Source: Liolophura sinensis (Eukaryota > Mollusca > Polyplacophora > Chitonida > Chitonidae). Taken from it: 64,000 nt of DNA. Positions within the stretch are counted from its first letter, which is position 1. Each line of letters starts with the position of its first letter. Of this stretch, positions 51,601-63,600 are shown in pieces. A model generated the notes under the pieces. That model was given only the letters and a program-made list of their open reading frames with translations. It had not been told where the DNA came from and ran no database searches. Where the stretch lies: positions 8,122,501-8,186,500 of the forward strand of contig NC_088295.1 in assembly GCF_032854445.1 (NCBI RefSeq), written 5' to 3'. Made by a program: the position numbers and the translations under genes.

Positions 51601-54600
51601 GTGTATTATCGTTGCCATGGAACACAACTCTAAACAATTCTACAGAAGAGGCCTTTTACCATATGGTGAATGACCAAGTCAGACGGGTGTTTGATGTCAT
51701 TGTTGACAGCGATGGTAAGAATGGCGTGTGTGCAAACGCTAAAATACATATTATACGGTAGAAGACGAGCTGAGCTAGGTTGAGTCATGATCGTAACGCA
51801 GGAAGTTTGAGTTTTAAAGGTTGAAGCAATAGCCAAATGAGACAGTTTTGTAGTAAAGCAAACAAAGGTAGACAGAAGAGATGGCGACACATATATTTGC
51901 ACGGATCAGCTACATTGACTCATTTGCTTTTAATGTTGTGAGCAAAGAAAGAGAGCATGCTTATCATCCGATAGTGTGAGGATGCTGGATTGTGCGACTG
52001 TGCTAGATTTTAAATACGAATCTTTAATTATGAGGAATCAAACAGCAGATTGACGAGGATGTAAATCTTGTTGAATTGTGAGAATAAATAAAGTACTTTT
52101 ATATATGGGATAGCTAATGCATGTAGTTTTGTGTAGTAGTTAATTTCTTTGTATTTTGTTGCTTTTAGAGTTTACGTATGAAGAAGGACTTCCAATGTGG
52201 GAAGCAGAAATAATACTCTCAGAGCTATCCGAGCTGAATAACCGAACTTTGGAGGCGTTTATCCACCTTGGCGATAATCCGTTTGCACTGAGTCCAGAAA
52301 TGATTCTGGAAATACCTGCAAGAATGTTTTACTTTCACAAGGTGAGTCTTTAAAAAACCATTGGCTCATATTTGTAGCGATTACAACGCAGGAATTAGGA
52401 TGCTAGGGAATAAAGAATTAAGATTGTTTTATGCTTGTGATGAATTCATAAATCGTAGAATATAGAAGGTTTACCTTTTGTTTCAGATGGATAATCTGAT
52501 GTCAGCCGCCGCTGCTTTCAGCGCAGAGCAAAGGGCTGCTCTATGTTGCCGACTGAATGAAAGCTGGGCCTTTGACCAGATGATAGGAAAGGTGGAGATG
52601 GCAAACATGAGCTGTTTTGAGGTTTTCTCCTTCGGTGGCTGTCATATGTTGTATGGTGTATTATCGTTGCCATGGAACACAACTCTGAACAATTCCACAG
52701 GAGAGGCCTTTTACCATATGGTGAATGACCAAGTCAGACGGGTGTTTGATGTCATTGTTGACAGCGATGGTAAGAATGGCGTGTGTGCAAACGCTAAAAT
52801 ACATATTATACGGTAGAAGACGAGCTGGGCTAGGTTGAGTCATGATCGTAACGCAGGGAAGTTTGAGTTTTAAAGGTTGAAGCAATAGCCAAATGAGATA
52901 GTTTTGTATTAGAGAAAAGATAGGTAGACAGAAGAGATGGCGACACATATATTTGCACGGATCAGCTACATTGACTTATTTGCTTTTAATGTTGTGAGCA
53001 AAGAAAGAGAGCATGCTTATCATCCGATAGTGTGAGGATGCTGGATTGTGCGACTGTGCTAGATTTTAAATACGAAGCTTTGATTATGAGGAATCAAACA
53101 GCAGATTGACGAGAATGTAAATCTTGAAGAATTGTGAGAATAAATAAAGTACTTTTATATATGGGATAGCTAATGCATGTAGTTTTGTGTAGTAGTTAAT
53201 TTCTTTGTATTTTGTTGCTTTTAGAGTTTACGTATGAAGAAGGACTTCCAATGTGGGAAGCAGAAATAATACTCTCAGAGCTATCCGAGCTGAATAACCG
53301 AACTTTGGAGGCGTTTATCCACCTTGGCGATAATCCGTTTGCACTGAGTGCAGAAATGATTCTGGAAATACCTGCAAGAATGTTTTACTTTCACAAGGTG
53401 AGTCTTTAAAAAACCATTGGCTTATATTTGTAGCGATTACAAGACAGGAATTAGGATGCTAGGGGATAAAGAATTAAGATTGTTTTATGCTTGTGATGAA
53501 TTCATAAATCGTAGAATATAGAAGGTTTACTTTTTGTTTCAGATGGATAATCTGATGTCAGCCGCCGCTGCTTTCAGCGCAGAGCAAAGGGCTGCTCTAT
53601 GTTGCCGACTGAATGAAAGCTGGGCCTTTGACCAGATGATAGGAAAGGTGGAGATGGCAAACATGAGCTGTTTTGAGGTTTTCTCCTTCGGTAGCTGTCA
53701 TATGTTGTATGGTGTATTATCGTTGCCATGGAACACAACTCTGAACAATTCTACAGAAGAGGCCTTTTACCATATGGTGAATGACCAAGTCAGACGGGTG
53801 TTTGATGTCATTGTTGACAGCGATGGTAAGAATGGCGTGTGTGCAAACGCTAAAATACATATTGTACGGTAGAAGACGAGCTGAGCTAGGTCGAGTCATG
53901 ATCGTGACGCAGGGAAGTTTGAGTTTTAAAGGTTGAAGCAATAGCCAAATGAGACAGTTTTGCATTAGAGAAAAGATAGGTAGACAGAAGAGATGGCGAC
54001 ACATATATTTGCACGGATTAGCTACATTGACTCATTTGCTTTCAATGTTGTGAGCAAAGAAAGAGAGCATGCCTATTATCCGATAGTGTGAGAATGCTGG
54101 ATTGTGCGACTGTGCTAGATTTTAAATACGAAGCTTTGATTATGAGGAATCAAACAGCAGATTGACGAGAATGTAAATCTTGAAGAATTGTGAGAATAAA
54201 TAAAGTACTTTTATATATGGCATAGCTAATGCATTTGGTTTTGTGTAGTAGTTAATTTCTTTGTATTTTGTTGCTTTTAGAGTTTACGTATGAAGAAGGA
54301 CTTCCAATGTGGGAAGCAGAAATAATACTCTCAGAGCTATCCGAGCTGAATAACCGAACTTTGGAGGCGTTTATCCACCTTGGCGATAATCCGTTTGCAC
54401 TGAGTCCAGAAATGATTCTGGAAATACCTGCAAGAATGTTTTACTTTCACAAGGTGAGTCTTTAAAAAACCATTGGCTTATATTTGTAGCGATTACAAGG
54501 CAGGAATTAGGATGCCAGGGTATAAAGAATTAAGATTGTTTTATGCTTGTGATGAATTCATAAATCGTAGAATATAGAAGGTTTACTTTTTGTTTCAGAT

Positions 54601-57600
54601 GGATAATCTGATGTCAGCCGCCGCTGCTTTCGGCGCAGAGCAAAGGGCTGCTCTATGTTGCCGACTGAATGAAAGCTGGGCCTTTGGCCAGATGATAGGA
54701 AAGGTGGAGATGGCAAACATGAGCTGTTTTGAGGTTTTCTCCTTCGGTAGCTGTCATATGTTGTATGGTGTATTATCGTTGCCATGGAACACAACTCTGA
54801 ACAATTCTACAGAAGAGGCCTTTTACCATATGGTGAATGACCAAGTCAGACGGGTGTTTGATGTCATTGTTGACAGCGATGGTAAGAATGGCGTGTGTGC
54901 AAACGCTAAAATACATATTATACGGTAGAAGACGAGCTGGGCTAGGTTGAGTCATGATCGTAACGCAGGGAAGTTTGAGTTTTAAAGGTTGAAGCAATAG
55001 CCAAATGAGACAGTTTTGTATTAGAGAAAAGATAGGTAGACAGAAGAGATGGCGACACATATATTTGCACGGATCAGCTACATTGACTCATTTGCTTTTA
55101 ATGTTGTGAGCAAAGAAAGAGAGCATGCTTATCATCCGATAGTGTGAGGATGCTGGATTGTGCGACTGTGCTAGATTTTAAATACGAAGCTTTGATTATG
55201 AGGAATCAAACAGCAGATTGACGAGAATGTAAATCTTGAAGAATTGTGAGAATAAATAAAGTACTTTTATATATGGCATAGCTAATGCATTTGGTTTTGT
55301 GTAGTAGTTAATTTCTTTGTATTTTGTTGCTTTTAGAGTTTACGTATGAAGAAGGACTTCCAATGTGGGAAGCAGAAATAATACTCTCAGAGCTATCCGA
55401 GCTGAATAACCGAACTTTGGAGGCGTTTATCCACCTTGGCGATAATCCGTTTGCACTGAGTCCAGAAATGATTCTGGAAATACCTGCAAGAATGTTTTAC
55501 TTTCACAAGGTGAGTCTTTAAAAAACCATTGGCTTATATTTGTAGCGATTACATCGCAGGAATTAGGATGCCAGGGGATAAAGAATTAAGATTGTTTTAT
55601 GCTTGTGATGAATTCATAAATCGTAGAATATAGAAGGTTTACTTTTTGTTTCAGATGGATAATCTGATGTCAGCCGCCGCTGCTTTCAGCGCAGAGCAAA
55701 GGGCTGCTCTATGTTGCCGACTGAATGAAAGCTGGGCCTTTGACCAGATGATAGGAAAGGTGGAGATGGCAAACATGAGCTGTTTTGAGGTTTTCTCCTT
55801 CGGTAGCTGTCATATGTTGTATTGTGTATTATCGTTGCCATGGAACACAACTCTAAACAATTCTACAGAAGAGGCCTTTTACCATATGGTGAATGACCAA
55901 GTCAGACGGGTGTTTGATGTCATTGTTGACAGCGATGGTAAGAATGGCGTGTGTGCAAACGCTAAAATACATATTATACGGTAGAAGACGAGCTGAGCTA
56001 GGTTGAGTCATGATCGTAACGCAGGGAAGTTTGAGTTTTAAAGGTTGAAGCAATAGCCAAATGAGACAGTTTTGTAGTAAAGCAAACAAAGGTAGACAGA
56101 AGAGATGGCGACACATATATTTGCACGGATCAGCTACATTGACTCATTTGCTTTTAATGTTGTGAGCAAAGAAAGAGAGCATGCTTATCATCCGATAGTG
56201 TGAGGATGCTGGATTGTGCGACTGTGCTAGATTTTAAATACGAATCTTTAATTATGAGGAATCAAACAGCAGATTGACGAGGATGTAAATCTTGTTGAAT
56301 TGTGAGAATAAATAAAGTACTTTTATATATGGGATAGCTAATGCATGTAGTTTTGTGTAGTAGTTAATTTCTTTGTATTTTGTTGCTTTTAGAGTTTACG
56401 TATGAAGAAGGACTTCCAATGTGGGAAGCAGAAATAATACTCTCAGAGCTATCCGAGCTGAATAACCGAACTTTGGAGGCGTTTATCCACCTTGGCGATA
56501 ATCCGTTTGCACTGAGTCCAGAAATGATTCTGGAAATACCTGCAAGAATGTTTTACTTTCACAAGGTGAGTCTTTAAAAAACCATTGGCTCATATTTGTA
56601 GCGATTACAACGCAGGAATTAGGATGCTAGGGAATAAAGAATTAAGATTGTTTTATGCTTGTGATGAATTCATAAATCGTAGAATATAGAAGGTTTACCT
56701 TATGTTTCAGATGGATAATCTGATGTCAGCCGCCGCTGCTTTTAGCGCAGAGCAAAGGGCTGCTCTATGTTGCCGACTGAATGAAAGCTGGGCCTTTGGT
56801 CAAATGATAGGGAAACTGGAGGGCACAAACATGAGATGCTTTGATATTTTTACTTTTAAAGGGTGCAATTTGTTAAGAAATTATACTACTGAAACTTATG
56901 TGGGAAGTTCTGGGCACCCAACGGAGAAAATGACATCGACTGAAATGTCTACAGATATCTTGTATACGAAGTCCACAGACCATTTGTCCGGAATATCCAC
57001 ATCTTCAATAGTCTCGTATACATTATCCACAGCCCATTTGTCCGGAAGATCCACATTTACAGAAGTACCATACACAGGGTTTAAAGCCCAATCCTCTGGA
57101 TTGTCCACATCTACAAGAGCCCCGTATACAGAATCCACAGCTCATTCTTCCGGAGGATCCACATCTACAGAAGTCCCGTATACAGGATCCACAGCCCATT
57201 CGTCCGGAGGATCCACAGTCCATTCGTCCGGAGGATCCACATCTACAGAAGTTCCGTATACAGGATCCACTGAAGAGACATCTGGACGCACGGCATCCAC
57301 AGGATTCACTTACACCATGATGTTGTCTACAACTGTACGTGAACTGACAACTCCAGCTGAGATTTTGCCGACTCTTCAGAGTTATGTGGTGCTTACAGTC
57401 TATAACCTTCGTGTATTTAGGTCCTCCCTAGAGAGTTTGGAACATAATATTTTGGAACAGTTGGTTGCAAGTGAGTTATCTTTATAATTTACACTAAGAC
57501 ATAGGTTTAACTGTCTTTGGTTTACTTTTTTCTTATCTCCAAAAAGCGCCCTTTTATAATTAATAATATGATGACAAACTGATATTGTATATCGATTACA

Positions 57601-60600
57601 GCAGTCCATTGAACGAGAGAACTGGGCCTCAGTGTCGAAAGCGAGGGTCCCGGCTTCATTACCAAGTCGCAGAATTTCTTGATATGAACTTTTTTTTTGC
57701 TTTCTCGCTTGAAAACCGCTTTCTAATGTTGAATGCGACATTTTCAGGGCAAAGACGAACTGTTTGAGGCTGTGATTATGTATACTATCATAACCCTGTC
57801 TTGTTCAGTAAGGTTACTTTGAGTACATCTGTACTTCCCGTGTTGTCCTCAATATACTAGGTTTCCTCGCACAATGATGCTGGCCGGCGTCATATAAGTG
57901 AAATATTCTTTAGTACGGCAAAAACACCAATCAAGGCCTAAATAAAAATCTATATACTAATGCTGTCCGCCAAATAATGTCTGTCAGTTCTCAAAGACAT
58001 CTGATATCAATTTCAGGTAATGTCCCCATGTGTCATCACTAGTAAATCAACACATGAAATTTTGCAAATTCCAACTCCAACCGCCATGTTTGAATTAACA
58101 TTCCTCACAGCGATGGGAGTAGAACACAAGTTTCAGTTTCGCCAAGGACAAATAGAGGGTTTCTAATTTCCGGTTTAAGCTTCTCACTTTTACTGAGACC
58201 AAACGTTTTGTTACAGAGCTTGATATTTACGGACTTACTGTGAACGAAGTCAAAACATTGCTTTATCGACTTAGTCAGCTTGATAATGACACCGTCCATG
58301 CAGCTTTAAATCTGGACGTCAACACAACCGCTCTGACGCCGGAGATGATCGGCAAATTACCGGCCCGGATGCTTGCCTTATATCCGGTAAGTTAGATCAG
58401 TTAACAGATATGGGGGTGGACTATTCTGTTCACATATATCTAACTGCACATAGTACCTCAAGTTCCAAGTTAGTGCTTGCCGCCTCAAATAATGTTAGCG
58501 GATATCAAGGGGATGGTTCTGGTCACCAGGTTAATACGTTTGTCTTTCAGTCGTTGGACTTGTTTAAGTTCAAACCTGGAACAGGCAATTTTAGAGATTT
58601 CTCTTCCTCCAGAGCAGTTCCTGGGGCCCTGCTGACAATAGAATGGTCGACGTCGCTCGTAAGATCGATTATGACTGGCCTCCTTGGCGTTCACTTGCAT
58701 AACACCAACAGTTTATGAAGCCGATGAAGAAGATTTCGCTACCTCACCTTGTATTAAAGGTCGAGGTACGAAATTAAGGCCCTCTATCGCCGACCATAAC
58801 ACTGCGCTGGCTTTGCATGTGACAGATCTCTGTGTCACATGTGGGACAACTCGTTATATACATGTAATTGCCGGTTTCCTTCACCCAGATACACGAGTAT
58901 ATAAATATTACTCCCACTATTGGGCGCTTCAATTATTATATACATGATTAATAATAATAATAATAATCATACTTCATGATTATAAACGTGTGATAAATGG
59001 TTTCCTTTGTTTCATTTTCATCCAGAACACAACTGTAACTGCTGCCGCATCATCTTTCGAAAAGCTTCAGAGAAACGCATTTTGCTGCAAGGCCATAGAG
59101 GACGGTAGACTGACTCTTATGATGATGTTGTCGTCTTCTGGTTTTAATTGTCAACCCGTGGTAGCCCAAAAACTCTGCCCTGTAAGTATCGCAGTAGCGA
59201 GCATACTACACTTCATTGTACCACACGCAGTTACTATACAAGTACACGCAAAATACAAAACATTCACAAATAGTGTGCGGTTTTAATGAAGTGTGAAGTG
59301 TTCTTGAAGAAAACGTCAATTTTTGTGATGCATGTCATGAGAATGTGTTATAAACCTTTCGATGTTCAGTCTGGGATCTTACCAGCTCAAACAGGGAAAG
59401 CGCTGACTTTACTGACCGCCCGGCTCTTGATTAAAGAGTTCGAGAGTTCAAGTCAAGCGGGTTGACAGGGTTCCCGTGAAGTCTGTGGTTTACTCCCGAA
59501 ACTTTGCTTTCGCATCAACCTGACCGCCATCGCAGAAACGAAACATTCTTGAGTATGGCGTTAAAAAACAATCTATAAAAATGAATAAATAACGTACGTG
59601 TGTTGTGCATGCACAGGTTACCCCTTCGGAAGAGATTGGCCGCTTCCTGATGTCAGCCATTCGCGGTAACAGGACGGCAGATAGCTGGTCCGTGGACGAT
59701 GTACGAGTCTTACTCAACTCGGCAGCCGAGGATCTTACCACTGACGACATCTCCTCCATGGATGACCAAGTGTTCCTTCAGTCGTAAGTCAGCTACTCAC
59801 AGTAAAACACAACAAAGCATCGTCATCGTCGGTTTGTGCTTTTTCTTAAGGAAGTTAGAGGATTGAAATGGTCCATTTGTTTAGTCAGAAAAATGTGGAC
59901 GGTAGGGTAGGAATATTATAACTTGGAGATCTGTGTTGGTAAAGAACATATAGCCACGAACAGAAATGCTCTTCCCTTTAATTGCACTGGAAATTGCAAA
60001 CATAGTGATGTTGTTATTACTTCTATTGTTACATTATGGGTCACAGTCTGCAGCAGAAGGGACACAGGAGTGTATGACATATCCTTTGCTTCCTTAGGTT
60101 ATCCGATTTCCAAGAAGTTGAGTTTGAGGACACATCTCAACAGCTTGCCATAGCTTCAAAGATCAAATCAGTGGTTGGCGCTTCATCATCTTGGAATGCC
60201 AGCACGTTTTCCACCGTGGCAAGCTCACTGGATAACTTCGAAATCAGTGACTTACAAGAAATTTCATCGGACGCTGTAAGTGTAGTTTCAGAAGCCCTCG
60301 CGGCCGCTGAGCGCTTACCTTATTTGCCGAGATAGTGGGCCCCACTTTTGATCTGCTTTCTCTGTCGCTAGCTCGCCATATTTCCATCAAGTTTTACACA
60401 GCTTATCTCATCCTTAAATTGACTGTTCTGATGATATGCGTTCAAATTTTTATTGTCTATTTTCTTTTTCGTTATTGATGATTTGTTCAGAGTAGTACAA
60501 CAAAAGTGCCTCATCCGTATTTTTGAAACATTAGTGCCCAAGGTAACTGTGAATTTCTACTGTCCACCAGCCTAGCTTACAATTGGTGAGAAGCATCATT

Positions 60601-63600
60601 CTGCAAGGATAGATATGGCGCACAGTTAAGCATGTTTCACTATGTACTTATTTAGATTGCAAGTAGCCTGGATATTTTACAAGACCAGCAGTTCTCTGAC
60701 AAGACAACCAAGAGTGTAATGGCCAGGAAAATTAAGGAAGGTCTCGGATCGTCCAATGTGTCGAGTTGGAGCGTGGACAGTGTAAAGAAGTAAGTCTAAA
60801 CAAGGCCAAACATTAACGAGATTTAACCAACAATTCCACGTGATATCATTTACTCTTATAAATCGTAATAATATTTAATAATTCTACAGAACAAGACTAC
60901 ATGTATAATCAATTAAATTTGAGGTACTACTACAAGTTAATGTGAATCAAATCCTTGCACATTTTATAGTCAAGTCTCATTTATACGTGTTCTACAGCTT
61001 TGCTTGCTTTATGTGAGAATTGCGACCAAACTTATTACATAGGGATTGCATAACCTATGTTTGGAATAAAACGGCTCCACTGTGGCCGAAAACGGCTCCA
61101 GTATGGCCGACAACTTACTGTTGTACTAAGGTCAACATTTAATTAGACTTGCATAAAGTGTTTAAACGTAAATATATGCTGAAGCTGCAGACAACAGTGT
61201 CTAGAGAGATGAGATCGTCGATGTATTACATACATGTCGCGTGAGAGTGTAATTTACGTGTCACCAGGGTTGCCAAATTCCTGAAGAGTGACCGCGGGAC
61301 TATCAGCGGCCTAAGTGACGATGGGGTGATTGGTGCAGTCGAGGCTCTACAGAACGAGACTTTCTCCACTGGAGAGGTAAGCCCTGGCGCCAGAATCACC
61401 TGGCTGTTTTAGACTTCAGTCACATTTAGCCTTACTGTGCTAAAATCATGACTTACAGGAAGATTTTTCTGGTTCAATACGGACATCAAGTGTGGTCTTA
61501 GACTTTAATGAAAAAAAAATGAAAATCTAAGTTCAGGGTAAACCGATTAAAACTATGTCTGACACCGAAAATATGCTCTGTCTGCGACAATTTGAGCAAC
61601 AAATTACACCGTGTGTTTTTCTTTAACACTTAACTCTACCAGCCCACAAGAGTAGGATTAACACATTGTAAAATTAGAAGTCAGATTTACGTATCTCAGA
61701 AATGAAAAAAAATGTTGAAAGTGAGCATTAGTAAGGCCTTACCTCAATCTGTTAGGCACATGTGTTGTTTTTTTCATTACGTGAATGTAGGTTCTGACTG
61801 TAGGCTATGTAAGTTATGAACGGTTACCCAGTGTATTACTTGGGGTTGCGTTGTCTGTCGTCAGGCGGGACCCCTCGTCAAGCGCCTCCTCCAAACCGAT
61901 GCTTTCAGTGACCCGACCAACTTCAGCTCGTCCGACCTGAAGACGATCGGAACGTTAACTTCAGGCTTCGGGGTGTCACTCTTAGACTCCATCCCAGATT
62001 CAGCCTTTGCAGGAGCTATCGATACCCTGAAAACTGTCACATTTACCGGAAAATCCGAGGTAATCTATTTAGGTTATGCACTTGTTAGCCGTTATGCTAT
62101 AAGGGGTCTTCACACAAGTAAGATCCCCAAAGTCAGAGGTAATTTTAAAAGGTTGATCTCTGTATAGGGTCTTAACACACTTTTCCATCCTTATACCATT
62201 GGCAACAGTGACTGACTTACTTGCTTACTTTCTTACTCCCTTTTTACTATTTCCATCAGGCGAAGAAAGTCTTAGAGAAGGTCAAGTCAAGTCTAGGATC
62301 GGTGAGTATTGACTATAGTCGCAATTGTCTTTTACATGATAACGTTTGTTGTAAATTCTAAAATGTCCACGAATGATTATTACTTTTGTGTGACCTAAAG
62401 TCGTGAGCACAACTTTACACACACATAACTTGTATGTGGTTCTTTTATACTCACACATAGGTCAGTAACTTTACCGCTTCGACTCTGGAGAATTTAGGAA
62501 ACATTGTGGATGGCTTCTCCTCGGACGATTTTGATAACATCCCAGCTTCAGCGTTGGCAGGCAGTCTGGACACGGTCTTTAACGACAAAGAATTCAACAC
62601 CGCACAGGCCCGAAAAATTGTAGACAAGGTACAAGTGTTACATTTTATCAGTTTTATTAAAGGAAGAGATTGCGTAAAAGTGAGCATCGGGAGAAGGGCC
62701 ATTGTAAACTGTCTCCAGGTATATGGCCAGTTATGTTTTACGTGTTCGGATTGCAAGGTGCGCGTTATGGACTTGCCTAAAATGTAATGTTTTTGATCAA
62801 TCTAATGTTTGCTATTTTTTATATTACAGATTAAGACTCAAGGCAGTGGATCTCTGGCGGCCTACGCGTCTAAACTAGGCAGCCTTTTAGCACAGATTTC
62901 CGTGTTGGATCTATATGGGCTAGCAGCTTCAGATCTAAATCTGGATGATGTCAGTGATGTCCATACATTACAGCCATCAGTTAGTCAGGTAATCGAACTG
63001 TCGTCCACACATTATAGGCGTCAGTTAATCAGGTAATCTGGCTGTCGTTCTCACATTACAGCCGTCAGTTAGTCAGGTAATCTAGCTGTCGTCCTCACAT
63101 TACAGCCGTCAGTTAGTCAGGTAATCCAGCAGTTGTTCACACATCACAGCCGTCAGTTAGTCAGGTAATCTTGCTGTCGTCCTCACATTACAGCCCCCAG
63201 TTAGTCAGGTAATCCAGCAGTTGTTCACACATCACAGCCGTCAGTTAGTTAGGTAATCCAGCTGTTATCCACGCCTAACAGCCTTGAGTAATTTAGTTAA
63301 TGCAACTGTTGACCACAAATTGTAGCCGTCAGTTATACAGGTAATTAAGCATCAGTCCACACATTTCAGCCGTCAGTTAGTCAACACATACAAAGCCGTC
63401 AAGTAGTCAGGTAATCCAGTTGTTGGCTACACATTACAGCCCTCAGTTGGTAAGGTAATCCAGCTGTTGTCAACAAATTACAACTGTCAGGTATTCTTGT
63501 CGTTGTCTAGCCAGGTAATTCAGCTTTTGTCCACAGATTACATACGCCATTGTCCACACGCTCCAACATTTGACTAATCTACAAGTGCTCACGGTTTTGC

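Larger units (their letters stand above)
38028..56565 (+). repeat. Four-unit higher-order repeat (a-b-c-d), about 4224 bp
   Basis: Order by markers: units 23-26 a b c d; 27-29 a b c; 30-32 a b' (c); gap; 33-34 b c; 35-37 a b' c; 38-41 d a b' c. Type d is skipped before unit 30 and before unit 35. The spacings 38346 to 42570 and 50376 to 54599 are 4224 and 4223 bp. Confidence 0.8.
14899..56799 (+). repeat. Tandem array of a 1056-bp two-exon unit, about 40 copies
   Basis: Each unit comprises exon A (173 bp, phase 1 to 0), a 145-bp intron, exon B (283 bp, phase 0 to 1) and a 455-bp intron. Coding length is 456 bp, i.e. 152 residues. Introns are as conserved as exons, which indicates recent amplification or ongoing homogenisation of the whole unit rather than protein-level selection alone. 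Exon A encodes 57 residues starting FTYEEGLPMWEAEI; exon B encodes 94 residues with CC at 20-21 and Cys at 43 and 52. Sequons are A-N24, B-N24, B-N40, B-N64 and B-N68/69. Homogenised sequence begins abruptly at 14899 inside exon A of unit 1 and stops at about 56799 inside exon B of unit 41. Unit entries below list differences at B10 (Ala/Gly), B51 (Ser/Gly) and B72 (Glu/Gly). Confidence 0.97.

Noticed and set aside
38305-54794. A 78-residue minus-strand open frame in type a units
   Set aside because: Antisense shadow of exon B opened by the A-to-G changes of type a. It has no start context or homology.
15287-56116. A recurring 95-residue minus-strand open frame (MCRHLFCLPIFSLIQN..) in nearly every unit
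   Set aside because: It overlaps exon B and its following intron in antisense and recurs only because the DNA unit is repeated. It has no independent sign of coding.
14899-56799. A CRISPR-like or satellite interpretation of the array
   Set aside because: The unit is 1056 bp with two splice-bounded, frame-compatible exons, and the genome is eukaryotic. It is not a repeat-spacer array, and it is more than a plain satellite because reading frames and splice sites are intact.
58410-58947. Open frames at 58410-58718 and 58684-58947
   Set aside because: They lie in the intron between two well-supported exons, lack fitting acceptors and donors, and have no domain.
61068-61110. A 20-bp direct repeat (aacggctcca.t.tggccg)
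   Set aside because: Only two imperfect copies in an intron; no support for function.
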